From an uncultured Bacilli bacterium (GTDB lineage Bacteria; Bacillota_I; Bacilli_A; RF39; UBA660): a DNA stretch of 36,976 bases. How positions within the stretch are numbered: the stretch's first letter is position 1; the number at the start of each line of letters is the position of its first letter. A program made the position numbers and the translations under genes. Positions 7,028 to 14,933 of the stretch are shown in pieces. Location: NCBI GenBank assembly GCA_947623815.1, contig CANQHO010000091.1:1-36976 (forward strand), given 5' to 3'. Below the pieces are notes generated by a model that had not been told where the DNA came from, ran no database searches, and was given only the letters and a program-made list of their open reading frames with translations.

Positions 7028-8302
7028 TTATGATTTTTTTAATATTTTAGCTGTTACTACTGTTCCAGTTAAAGCCAGACCTAATAACAATACTAATGTT
7101 AAAATATTATCTCCAGTTGCCGGATTTTTATCAGCTTTATTTGTTTCTGGTTTAGCTGGAGTTTCAGGATTAGTTGGTGTATCAGGGTTAGTTGTTGGAT
7201 CTGTAATTGTTGGTTCGTTTGGATCAACAACTTTATCTCCTTCAATTTCCAATCCTTCACCTAAGTAAGCATCTATATTTTCTACTTTTCCTTCTAATGT
7301 AGTTCCCTTTTCAATAAAGGCTTTTTGAACTTCATTAAATTTGTCAGATGCAGTTATTATTTCTTTATCATCAGCTGATACTAAAGTTGCATTCCCTTTA
7401 ACAGCAATATCATTTACTGATGATTTAGTAGTTTCACCAGCTAAATATTCTTCAATTGCTGAATTATTAGTACTTGAAACTTTTCCACCATCGATATTGA
7501 CATCAACATTTCCTGCATAATTTTTATTTGATTCTATTTGGATACCTGCTCCAGTTGGAACAAATCCATTTCCAGAAGCTTCAGATGATGCTAGTTGTCC
7601 AGTTCCTGATACTGTAGCACCAGTTACATTTAAAGCACCAGCTTTAGTTACAACACCACTAGCTCCAGTTACTTTAGCTCCACTTTTCAAGTTAATAGTA
7701 GATGCACCTGCTTGGTATATACCAGCATCAATACCTGTTAATTCCCCAGATACATTGATAACTGCATCTCCTTCTTTTAACTTACCATGAACAGTTATAG
7801 CAGATGTTTCAATACCATTTTGTTTTTTTGTTACATTGATTTTACCATCAACATTAACAACAACACCAAAAGTTTTTCCACTATTATCTGTTGATACTAC
7901 AATTCCGCCAATACCTTCAAGAGTTAAAGATTTGTCTAAAGTTAAATTAACTTTATTAGATCCTTCTTTGCTATCTGAACCGTATACATAAATAATAGCA
8001 CCATCACTATTACCATTTTCATTGATAATTTTACCATTTTTAATTACAACTGTACCGTTTTTTACATTAAATACTCTATTAGCATTACTAGTAATAGTTT
8101 TACCACCTAAATCGATAGTAACATCGTGAGTAATTTCTATTACTTGATCTAAATCATCAATATTAGCAGTTAATTTAATATCTCCACCCTTTTCAACTTC
8201 TGTTTTTAAATCACCTTTATTAGCTACATCTGTAGCATATACTTTAGGCATAATAACTAATCCACAAACAAATGCGATTAAAGGCATAACGATTTTTTTC
8301 AT
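7028..8302 (-). CDS. Secreted, sortase-anchored surface protein (NPATG signal)
   Basis: A wall-anchored surface protein of unknown binding function. Residues 1-23 are a signal peptide ending VYA, with cleavage before TDVA. Residues about 30-340 are short repeating strands of the type VxVNVDGKINV and INLKSGAKVTGASG, with Asn/Gly turns, as in right-handed beta-helix or pectate-lyase-like proteins. A Pro/Thr/Asn-rich stalk follows (about 362-392). The C-terminus is a complete sorting signal: NPATG (393-397), a hydrophobic segment (400-418) and the positive tail KILKKS. NPxTG suits a class B-type sortase such as the one encoded divergently 240 bases away; (S/P)PxTG substrates are known for Clostridioides difficile SrtB. 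The start has GGAGGTGG. The promoter lies within a set of dyads. Confidence 0.88.
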   Translation of the reverse strand: MKKIVMPLIAFVCGLVIMPKVYATDVANKGDLKTEVEKGGDIKLTANIDDLDQVIEITHDVTIDLGGKTITSNANRVFNVKNGTVVIKNGKIINENGNSDGAIIYVYGSDSKEGSNKVNLTLDKSLTLEGIGGIVVSTDNSGKTFGVVVNVDGKINVTKKQNGIETSAITVHGKLKEGDAVINVSGELTGIDAGIYQAGASTINLKSGAKVTGASGVVTKAGALNVTGATVSGTGQLASSEASGNGFVPTGAGIQIESNKNYAGNVDVNIDGGKVSSTNNSAIEEYLAGETTKSSVNDIAVKGNATLVSADDKEIITASDKFNEVQKAFIEKGTTLEGKVENIDAYLGEGLEIEGDKVVDPNEPTITDPTTNPDTPTNPETPAKPETNKADKNPATGDNILTLVLLLGLALTGTVVTAKILKKS

Positions 8303-8334
8303 TTCATTCCACCTCCTCTCTGTTTCATAAATGA

Positions 8335-8357
8335 TTTATTATGTGTAACATAATAAA
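8335..8357. repeat. Perfect inverted repeat, leader of surface-protein gene
   Basis: TTTATTATGT and ACATAATAAA are perfect complements, separated by GTA. It lies in the transcribed leader between the promoter and ribosome site, so it could be an RNA hairpin or an operator. Confidence 0.6.
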
Positions 8358-8373
8358 TTCAGTATATACTGAA
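8358..8373. repeat. 16-base perfect palindrome TTCAGTATATACTGAA
   Basis: A spacerless palindrome directly adjoining the previous dyad. It is about 20 bases downstream of the predicted start of transcription, a normal operator position. Confidence 0.6.
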
Positions 8374-8387
8374 CACAGTGCTCTAAT

Positions 8388-8407
8388 ATATACTAACATT
8401 AGTATAT
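8388..8407. promoter_or_regulatory. Dyad operator overlapping the -10 box
   Basis: ATATACTAA and TTAGTATAT are perfect 9-base arms with a 2-base spacer. One arm contains the minus-strand -10 box TATACT. A protein bound here would block RNA polymerase. The regulator is not identified in the window. Confidence 0.55.
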
Positions 8408-8428
8408 CAAATTTTAATTTTTAGTCAA
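8401..8428 (-). promoter_or_regulatory. Promoter of the surface-protein gene
   Basis: Minus strand TTGACT (8423-8428), a 16-base spacer and TATACT (8401-8406). The leader would be about 90 bases and holds two of the three dyads. Confidence 0.65.
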
Positions 8429-8542
8429 TCGATTTTCTTATTTTTTATTTTTGATTTACATCTAAACAAAAAATAATTTTTTAATCTCTAAGTAGTACTA
8501 TTTTTTTTTATTTTTTTATTGTAAAATATAATTGGTGATACT

Positions 8543-9367
8543 ATGGAAAAATTAGAAAAGAGCATCATAATTATTAAAAAAATTCTTTATTTTATTTTAA
8601 TGATTATGTTTATCATATTACTAATTGTTTCTATTATTCATATAATTGATTGGAATAAAGATAATAAAGATATTGAAAAGCAAATAAACGATATTGAAAA
8701 TAAAATTGACGTCAAAGAAATTGAAGATAAAAAGGCTGAAAAAGTAAATCCTGAAAAAGATAAAAATAGTTTATATTTTAAATTTATTAAAATGCCTCTT
8801 ATTGAAGTAGATTTTACCAATTTATTAAAGCAAAACAAAGATACTGTTGGTTGGTTACAAGTAAAGGGAACGAATGTAAATTACCCATTTGTACAAGGAA
8901 AAGATAATGATTATTATTTAAAACATTCTTTTAATAAAACTAAAAATGACGCTGGTTGGGTATTTATGGATTATCGAAATAATAAAAATGATTGGGACCA
9001 AAATACTATTATTTATGCTCATAGTAGACTTGACACTTCAATGTTTGGTACTTTAAAAAACATTTTTAAAAGTGATTGGTTAAAAAATAGAGATAATCAT
9101 ATTATTAGAATTTCTACAGAAAAAGAAAATACTATGTGGCAAGTATTTAGTGTTTATAAAATTAAAACAACTACTGATTATTTAACTACTAGTTTTAGTA
9201 CCCAAAAAGAATATCAAAATTTCTTAAATATGATAGAAAAAAGAAGTACTTTTGATTTTAAGGCTAATGTTACAACTGATGATAAAATTATTACATTATC
9301 TACTTGTTATAATGATACAACTAAAACTGTTATGCATGCGAAATTGATATTAAGAAAAAAAAGATGA
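8543..9367 (+). CDS. srtB: Class B sortase with Arg-to-Lys active-site change
   Basis: A membrane-anchored cysteine transpeptidase expected to cut the NPATG signal of the neighbouring surface protein and attach it to the cell wall. Residues 1-12 are cytosolic, 13-37 a membrane helix, 40-75 a charged probable coiled coil, and 90-271 the sortase domain. Motifs: GWLQVKGTNVNYP, then NTIIYAHS with catalytic His160, DTSMFGTLKN, and TLSTC with Cys255. Lining up the C-terminus with S. aureus SrtB (ETTKRIVVVAKII, catalytic Arg233) puts Lys261 at the Arg position. The rest of the fold and its length (274) are normal. The start has GGTGAT 3 bases upstream. It is transcribed alone and ends at a bidirectional terminator. 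Confidence 0.9.
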   Translation: MEKLEKSIIIIKKILYFILMIMFIILLIVSIIHIIDWNKDNKDIEKQINDIENKIDVKEIEDKKAEKVNPEKDKNSLYFKFIKMPLIEVDFTNLLKQNKDTVGWLQVKGTNVNYPFVQGKDNDYYLKHSFNKTKNDAGWVFMDYRNNKNDWDQNTIIYAHSRLDTSMFGTLKNIFKSDWLKNRDNHIIRISTEKENTMWQVFSVYKIKTTTDYLTTSFSTQKEYQNFLNMIEKRSTFDFKANVTTDDKIITLSTCYNDTTKTVMHAKLILRKKR

Positions 9368-9421
9368 TTAATTTTTAAAAAAATCATAAACTTAGTCATT
9401 AACAATTAAGTAAATCAAAAC

Positions 9422-9446
9422 AAAAACTCGCTTTAAACGAGTTTTT
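9422..9446. terminator. Bidirectional terminator between srtB and the AbgT gene
   Basis: Arms AAAAACTCG and CGAGTTTTT with a 7-base loop. It overlaps the stop codon of the minus-strand transporter gene and lies about 55 bases after srtB. Confidence 0.8.
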
Positions 9447-10971
9447 ATATTGTTGGATAAGTTCCAATTCCAATAGGGAAATTCGCAATATACCAAAAAC
9501 ATATTAACACTATCCAAAAAATAGTAATAATTACAATAGCTGGTAAAATTGTTTTTAAAACCCCAAAAATACTAACTTGCTTTTTATTATCAATTCGATA
9601 CTTTTCTAAAAAGGCCAACATAATTATAAAATATATAAACAAAGGTGTATAAGCCTTTCCTACTGAATCGGCAATCTTAAAAATAAATTGCGTAAAATCG
9701 GGAGTTATATTGGCTCTCATAAATAACGGTACAACAGTTGGAGCCATAAGTTGCCACTTAACAATAGCATCCGGTATAAAAATACTAGATAAAATAACAA
9801 CTATAAAAAAGGCAACAACAAGAGGTAAACCGGCCACTTGAAGAGAACTCATAAATTCAGTTAATTTACTACAAATAACAACCCCAATATTAGTCCAATC
9901 AATAACGGCCGTTACTTGACATATAAAAAACATCAAAACAAACATAAAACCTAATTTTTCAAAATTTTTAGATAAACCTAAACTATATTCATTACTGTTT
10001 TTTATATTTCCTGACACTTTACCATAAATTAAACCAGCAACCATCATTAAGAATGCAATTATAATAACTATACCTTCTTTAAATGGAGAACCATCTCCAA
10101 ACAATTTTGCTACATAAGTACTACCATCTTTAGCCAGCAATATACCAGCAAATGGTAACTTGACATCAATAATCATATAGACAATAGCCAAAATCAACAA
10201 CAAACATACTATAAAAGTTAAAGTAAGTCCTTTAGCCGAAAATTTAGTTTCAATTTCTTCATCAGCGGATATTCTTCTTTTTGGATACTTTGGAACGATA
10301 AATCTATTTACCACCGTTGTAAGTACAAAAGTTAAAAGAAGAGTTGATCCAAGCATAATATAAATATTAGAAAATAATTTATAGGTATATGTTTTATCAA
10401 CATCAAAAGATGCAGCACTTTGCGTTAATGTACCAAGAACATAATCATTATAATTATAAATAATACCCGTACCATATCCTAAAGTAATACCAAGATATAT
10501 AATAAGTACACCTAAAATTGGGTTTTTATCTAAATACTTATACATAGCAGCAACAAAAGGTATTAAAAACAAATAACTATAATCACCAATTACCGAACTT
10601 ATAATACCAACTAAAACAGTAAAAAATACAACTACTCCAAATTTAACTTTTTTAAGAGGTTGGAACATAGCATTAAATAAACCACTTTTTTCACAAATCC
10701 CGATACCAATTAAAGAAATAATAATTACTGCCAAAGGTTCAAAATTTCTAAAATTAGTAACAATACTTCCAATCATATACCTAATACCAGAACTACTTAT
10801 TATATTTTTTACTAAAACTAAATTAGCCTCTAAAACATTTCCATTTATTACAGTTTGATTACTTCCAAAACTAATCAAAGAAAGAACTAGGCTTAAACAA
10901 GCAATCCCAATAGCCATAAATAAAATAATCGATACTGGACCGTATATTTTTTTCTTTTTTCTCTTTGCCAT
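9445..10971 (-). CDS. AbgT-family transporter
   Basis: A multi-pass membrane transporter of the AbgT family (p-aminobenzoyl-glutamate transport in E. coli; sulfonamide or antimetabolite efflux in other members). About eleven to thirteen hydrophobic helices follow a basic N-terminus. Family features include NFEPLAVIIISLIGIGICEKSG in the first third, GIISSVIGDYSYLFLIP, and the C-terminal IADSVGKAYTPLFIYFIIMLAF. Length (508) is typical. AAGGAGG lies 5 bases before the ATG. It follows the DUF951 gene by 9 bases on the same strand and may be the last gene of the parA-parB-mscS-DUF951 operon. The substrate cannot be told; folate-intermediate uptake or drug efflux are both possible. Confidence 0.85.
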   Translation of the reverse strand: MAKRKKKKIYGPVSIILFMAIGIACLSLVLSLISFGSNQTVINGNVLEANLVLVKNIISSSGIRYMIGSIVTNFRNFEPLAVIIISLIGIGICEKSGLFNAMFQPLKKVKFGVVVFFTVLVGIISSVIGDYSYLFLIPFVAAMYKYLDKNPILGVLIIYLGITLGYGTGIIYNYNDYVLGTLTQSAASFDVDKTYTYKLFSNIYIMLGSTLLLTFVLTTVVNRFIVPKYPKRRISADEEIETKFSAKGLTLTFIVCLLLILAIVYMIIDVKLPFAGILLAKDGSTYVAKLFGDGSPFKEGIVIIIAFLMMVAGLIYGKVSGNIKNSNEYSLGLSKNFEKLGFMFVLMFFICQVTAVIDWTNIGVVICSKLTEFMSSLQVAGLPLVVAFFIVVILSSIFIPDAIVKWQLMAPTVVPLFMRANITPDFTQFIFKIADSVGKAYTPLFIYFIIMLAFLEKYRIDNKKQVSIFGVLKTILPAIVIITIFWIVLICFWYIANFPIGIGTYPTI

Positions 10972-10980
10972 AATTCCTCC

Positions 10981-11160
10981 TTATGCTAATATTTTTTTTA
11001 ATTTTTTATTAAATTCAATTCTTGGCATCATAATACTCCTACCACATTGATTACATTTTATTTTTACATCTGCCCCTATTCTAGTAATTGTAAATTCACT
11101 ATTTCCACAGGGATGTTGTTTTTTCATAAGAACAACAGTTCCAATCTTATAATCAAGCAT
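10981..11160 (-). CDS. DUF951 (YyzM-like) mini-protein, 59 aa
   Basis: A small basic protein of the DUF951 family, found next to parAB, mscS or ychF in many Bacillota. Its function is not established. The reading begins M-L-D-Y-K-I-G-T-V-V and includes KKQHPCGNSEF near residues 13-23, then ADVKIKCNQCGRSIMMPR near 30-47. Cys18, Cys36 and Cys39 with His16 could bind zinc. Those residues and the GADVKIKC-x-x-CGR core are diagnostic. The ATG overlaps the stop codon of the MscS gene by 8 bases, with GGTGAT 5 bases upstream, which implies translational coupling. The AbgT gene follows 9 bases after it. Confidence 0.88.
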   Translation of the reverse strand: MLDYKIGTVVLMKKQHPCGNSEFTITRIGADVKIKCNQCGRSIMMPRIEFNKKLKKILA

Positions 11161-11983
11161 TGTGAATCACCAATTGATTATAAGGTATTTCTATATTATG
11201 TTTATCAAATTCTAATTTAATTTCTCGCATTATTTTTCTTTGAATATCAAAATGTTCCATCGATTTTGTCAAAACGCTTAAGCGATATTCAATACCAGAA
11301 GCCCCTAATTCATTAACCCCTAATAATTCAACAGGACTTCTTAAATTAGGTAATTCATTGGTTAATCTTTTACACAATTCTTCTAAAACACTTTCTACTT
11401 TTAATAAATCTTCTTCATAAGATACATAAACATTAACAATTGCTAAAGATTTTTCTAAACTATAATTTATAATGTTATTAGCATCTCTATTAGATATTAT
11501 TTTTATATCCCCTTCGTAAGATTTTATTCTAGTTGTTTTCAAACCTAAAGCAATTACTTCTCCTTTAAAATCTCCAATAGAAATCGTATCTCCTACTGCA
11601 TATTGGTTTTCTAAAACAATAAATATACCAGCAATAATATCTTTTAAAACATCTTGAAAAGCCAAACCTATTACAGCACTAAAAATTCCTAATGAAGCAA
11701 AGAAAGTACTGGAATTTATACCAAATAATTTCAAAACAACAATTATATCAATTACAATAATAAAGAATTTTATTACATTAGAAAATACAACTGATGTTAC
11801 TTTGGCTTTTCTTTCATTATATAATTTGGTATGAATTTGATGAGTAGGGGGAGTTGATATTTTTCTAGCTATTTTATCAATAATAGAAAACAATATCAAT
11901 GTAACTAATAAAACTATAACAGGACCAAGTATTTCTTTAGTCAAAATAGTTTTATATACATCTTGTATATCTAGGATAGACAT
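11153..11983 (-). CDS. mscS: Small-conductance mechanosensitive channel (MscS family)
   Basis: A membrane channel that opens under tension to release solutes on hypo-osmotic shock. The N-terminal third holds three hydrophobic helices: about 18-36, 66-85, and a pore-lining TM3 (about 90-118, SLGIFSAVIGLAFQDVLKDIIAGIFIVLENQYAVGD) rich in Ala and Gly, the MscS signature. The beta domain follows (ISIGDFKGEVIALGLKTTRIKSYEGD) and then the alpha/beta C-terminal cage. At 276 residues it is a short single-unit MscS resembling Bacillus YkuT. It lies between parB (4 bases before) and the overlapping DUF951 gene, in one operon. Confidence 0.93.
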   Translation of the reverse strand: MSILDIQDVYKTILTKEILGPVIVLLVTLILFSIIDKIARKISTPPTHQIHTKLYNERKAKVTSVVFSNVIKFFIIVIDIIVVLKLFGINSSTFFASLGIFSAVIGLAFQDVLKDIIAGIFIVLENQYAVGDTISIGDFKGEVIALGLKTTRIKSYEGDIKIISNRDANNIINYSLEKSLAIVNVYVSYEEDLLKVESVLEELCKRLTNELPNLRSPVELLGVNELGASGIEYRLSVLTKSMEHFDIQRKIMREIKLEFDKHNIEIPYNQLVIHNA

Positions 11984-11987
11984 TAAA

Positions 11988-12869
11988 TCACTCCTTTACA
12001 TTTAAAACTTCCAGTATTCTATTTAAATCGGCAACATTTGTAAAAGATATTTCTATCTTTTTTTCTTTTACTTTTATTTTAGTATCTAATTTATCACGTA
12101 ATAAATTTTCCACATATTGAAATTCCGGATTAACTTTTTTAACTGTTCTTTTTATTTTTACTCGCTTTTCCATATCATCATTTTTAGCTAAGTCTTCTAA
12201 TTCCCGAACAGTCATAGTTTGATCTACTATTTTTTTTGCCAATTCTAATTGTTTTTTTTCACTTTCTAGTTTACTTAAAACCCTAGCATGACCCATCGTT
12301 ATTTCATTTTTTACAATCATGTTTCTTATAGGACTTGGTAATCTAAGTAAACCTAAAATATTAGTAATATGACTTCTACTCTTACCAACTTTACCGGCTA
12401 ATTGTTCTTGTGTTAAATGTAATCCGGTAATCATAGATTGATATGCTTCGGCTTCTTCGATTACATTTAAATTTTCTCTTTGTAAATTTTCCAATAAACC
12501 AATTTCCATCATTTGTTCATCAGTAAAATCTTTGATTATAGCCGGTACTTTTTTTAAACCGGCTAATTTAGCGGCTCTAACTCTTCTTTCACCAGCAATA
12601 ATATGATACCCTTTAATACTTTTTTTGGCAAGTATCGGTTGAAATATACCATGTTCTTTAATTGAAGCAGCCAATTCTTTTAAAGCATCTTCTTCAAATA
12701 TTTTACGAGGTTGATATGGATTTGGTCTTAATTCAGATATATCTATTTCAACAATATCTGATTTATCAACTGTTTCATAAACCGTTTTTTCAAACGATTC
12801 TAAATCCAAATTTTCTGTATTAAATAATTGTTCTAGTCCTCTACCTAACGCCCTTTTTTTAGTTTCCAT
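11988..12869 (-). CDS. parB: Chromosome partitioning protein ParB/Spo0J
   Basis: The DNA-binding, CTP-dependent clamp that loads at parS, spreads, and recruits ParA and SMC for origin segregation. It opens with the ParB mark RALGRGLEQLF, which reaches ParA. The N-terminal CTP-binding domain contains NPYQPRK and the catalytic GERRVRAAK; a central HTH contains LTQEQLAGKVGKSRSHITNILGLL, and a C-terminal dimer domain ends the chain. A TTG three codons upstream is possible, but AGGAAGTGA fits the ATG at 12869, giving 293 residues. The start overlaps the end of parA by 11 bases. Two parS-like sites lie at the far end of the window. Confidence 0.95.
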   Translation of the reverse strand: METKKRALGRGLEQLFNTENLDLESFEKTVYETVDKSDIVEIDISELRPNPYQPRKIFEEDALKELAASIKEHGIFQPILAKKSIKGYHIIAGERRVRAAKLAGLKKVPAIIKDFTDEQMMEIGLLENLQRENLNVIEEAEAYQSMITGLHLTQEQLAGKVGKSRSHITNILGLLRLPSPIRNMIVKNEITMGHARVLSKLESEKKQLELAKKIVDQTMTVRELEDLAKNDDMEKRVKIKRTVKKVNPEFQYVENLLRDKLDTKIKVKEKKIEISFTNVADLNRILEVLNVKE

Positions 12870-13644
12870 TACGAGCAATCACTTCCTTTGCTAAATTGAT
12901 ATAAGCAAGTGTACCACGACTAGTTGAATCATAGGCTAAAATTGGTTTACCGTAACTTGGTGCTTCGGCAAATTTAACTAATCTTGGTATAATTGTATCA
13001 TATACTCTTTCTTTAAAATAACTTTTAACATCTTCTACTACTTCTAATCCCAAATTAGTTCGAGCATCTAACATAGTTAATAATACTCCTTCAATATCTA
13101 AGGTAGGATTCAAATCTTTTTGAGCCAACATTATCGTACTTAATAATTGCATAATACCTTCTAAGGCAAAAAATTCACATTGAACTGGTATTAAAACAGA
13201 ATCTGCGGCTATTAAAGCATTTTTGGTCAATATTCCAAGTGATGGTGGGCAATCAATAATTATATAATCGAATAAATCTTTAGCCTGATCTAAATACTTT
13301 TTTAATTGTCCACCGGTTTGAAATGTTGGATCTTGTTTTGATCTTTCAACTAATTCTGTATCTAATCCAGCTAAGTTAATTGTTGCAGGTAAAACATATA
13401 AATTTTTAAATTTTGTTTTTACCATCACTTCTGACATTTGAGTTCTATCGGTTAATAAATCATATATACTTTCTTTATAATCAGTTTTTGATATTCCTAC
13501 TCCAGTAGTAGCATTTCCTTGTGGATCTAAATCAACAAGTAATACTTTTTTCTTTAGATATCCTAAAGAGGCTGATAAATTTATACTAGTTGTCGTTTTA
13601 CCGACTCCACCTTTTTGATTAACTAAAGCAATAATTTTGCCCAT
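12859..13644 (-). CDS. parA: Chromosome partitioning ATPase ParA/Soj
   Basis: A Walker-type ATPase that binds DNA as an ATP dimer and acts with ParB at parS; in Bacillus, Soj also controls DnaA. The deviant Walker A KGGVGKTT lies at 11-18, with the signature lysine at 11. Walker A' (LLVDLDPQGNATTG, about 35-48) and Walker B (FDYIIIDCPPSLG, about 122-134) follow. Length (261) is that of chromosomal Soj, without the long N-terminal extension of plasmid ParA proteins. It starts the minus-strand run parA-parB-mscS-DUF951-abgT, and its start is preceded by GGTGAT. Confidence 0.96.
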   Translation of the reverse strand: MGKIIALVNQKGGVGKTTTSINLSASLGYLKKKVLLVDLDPQGNATTGVGISKTDYKESIYDLLTDRTQMSEVMVKTKFKNLYVLPATINLAGLDTELVERSKQDPTFQTGGQLKKYLDQAKDLFDYIIIDCPPSLGILTKNALIAADSVLIPVQCEFFALEGIMQLLSTIMLAQKDLNPTLDIEGVLLTMLDARTNLGLEVVEDVKSYFKERVYDTIIPRLVKFAEAPSYGKPILAYDSTSRGTLAYINLAKEVIARNGN

Positions 13645-13732
13645 ACAATCACCATCTTCTATAATTCTTTTCTTATTTATTTTATCATATATATTTTTAA
13701 AAATCTATCATTTACCTAAATTTATAAATATT

Positions 13733-13753
13733 AAAAATACTCTAACGAGTATT
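13733..13753 (-). terminator. Terminator of the gene at 13742-14842
   Basis: Minus-strand arms AATACTC and GAGTATT with a 4-base loop followed by TTTTTAA. It overlaps the stop codon. Confidence 0.65.
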
Positions 13754-14842
13754 CTTAATTTGTCTACTTGGAAAGTCGATAACCAAATTGGTTTTAGTTC
13801 TTTCATTTTCTTTTTGGATATATTTATCATATTCTTGAGGATTTTTTTGTTTTAATATTTTTAATATTTCTCTTTGAACTTCATAATATATTTTTAAGTC
13901 TTTAAAATTCATTTTTGAAACATCAAGTAAGTTGTATTTCATTACTTCTTCGTAATCTAATATAGTAAATTTATTATATTTTAATATATCATCTAAAATG
14001 TTAAATTTATTGGCAAAATGAAATAGTAATTCCAAATCAGTATATTGTAAAAAACCTTTACTTTCTTCACATTTTTCCAAAATAATATCGTATATCATGG
14101 TGTATTTTTTTTCTTTTATATGTTCGTTATACCAATCCCAATTTTTCTTAATGGTATTAAATTTGTTTTGTTGTTTTTTTAATGTTTCAACATGACATAC
14201 TACATAATCGGTCAAATCAGTATCATAACAACTTAAAACCTCTATAATAAATTTTATAACCCCAGTTTCTTCAAATTGTTCATATTGTTGGTATCTAGCA
14301 TGTAAAAATTCTTCTAAATTTATATATTTATAAAATATATCTTCTATCATTTTTTCCGCAAAATAATTTAATGTTGTTTCACTAAATTCAAAAGCATTTT
14401 GTATAAAGTAAAATCCTTCTTCAAAATAGTCATTATAATCTTCTTCTTTAATACTCTCTAAATTGTCTTTTATTATCTCATATAAAATATCAGCAGTAAA
14501 TTTATAATCTTCATAAAATTCATAATCTTTATTTTTTGCTATATCACACATTGCTAATTTGATTTCAATTTGTTCTAAAATGTCGGAATTATTACTAAAA
14601 AAATCATTAACAATTTTATCTAAAAATGGAATATCATCTTTAAATGTATATATCATAAATCTTATAAATTTCCAATCATTTTTCATTTCATTGGAACATA
14701 AATTATATATATTTTTATCTTTAGTAAAATCCATTACCTCCATCATAAACTGTTGGTCATTTTCTAAAGTATCAATATCGTAGTCTTTTATATCATCGCC
14801 ATTTATATAATCAATTATTGTTTTTAAATTATATTTTTCCAT
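13742..14842 (-). CDS. Hypothetical acidic helical protein, 366 aa
   Basis: I do not recognise this family. The sequence is strongly acidic and aromatic, without signal peptide or membrane segments, and seems almost wholly alpha-helical. Short segments of alternating helix pattern (for example DYINGDDIKDYDIDTLENDQ split around residues 11-30, and MKNDWKFIRFMIYTFKDD near 53-70) suggest a solenoid of helical repeats; that is inference. The last 25 residues are basic and probably loose. GGAGGGG lies before the ATG, a terminator follows the stop, and the gene stands alone between parA and ftsH. Base composition is native. It looks lineage-specific; no function can be assigned. Confidence 0.7.
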   Translation of the reverse strand: MEKYNLKTIIDYINGDDIKDYDIDTLENDQQFMMEVMDFTKDKNIYNLCSNEMKNDWKFIRFMIYTFKDDIPFLDKIVNDFFSNNSDILEQIEIKLAMCDIAKNKDYEFYEDYKFTADILYEIIKDNLESIKEEDYNDYFEEGFYFIQNAFEFSETTLNYFAEKMIEDIFYKYINLEEFLHARYQQYEQFEETGVIKFIIEVLSCYDTDLTDYVVCHVETLKKQQNKFNTIKKNWDWYNEHIKEKKYTMIYDIILEKCEESKGFLQYTDLELLFHFANKFNILDDILKYNKFTILDYEEVMKYNLLDVSKMNFKDLKIYYEVQREILKILKQKNPQEYDKYIQKENERTKTNLVIDFPSRQIKNTR

Positions 14843-14899
14843 ATTACCCCTCCAAGTTTATTTAGTATTCTAACAGATAATTTTCTTTTTGTCTATACA

Positions 14900-14933
14900 A
14901 AAAAGACTTAGTTTTCATCTTCTAAGTCTTTTT
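14900..14933 (-). terminator. Terminator after ftsH
   Basis: Twelve-base perfect arms AAAAAGACTTAG and CTAAGTCTTTTT with a 10-base loop, followed by T residues on the minus strand. It overlaps the ftsH stop codon. Confidence 0.85.

Noticed and set aside
8527-8532. TATAAT just before the sortase gene
   Set aside because: It is 10 bases before the ATG and would leave the ribosome site GGTGAT outside the transcript; there is no -35 box, only a T run. Chance AT-rich match.
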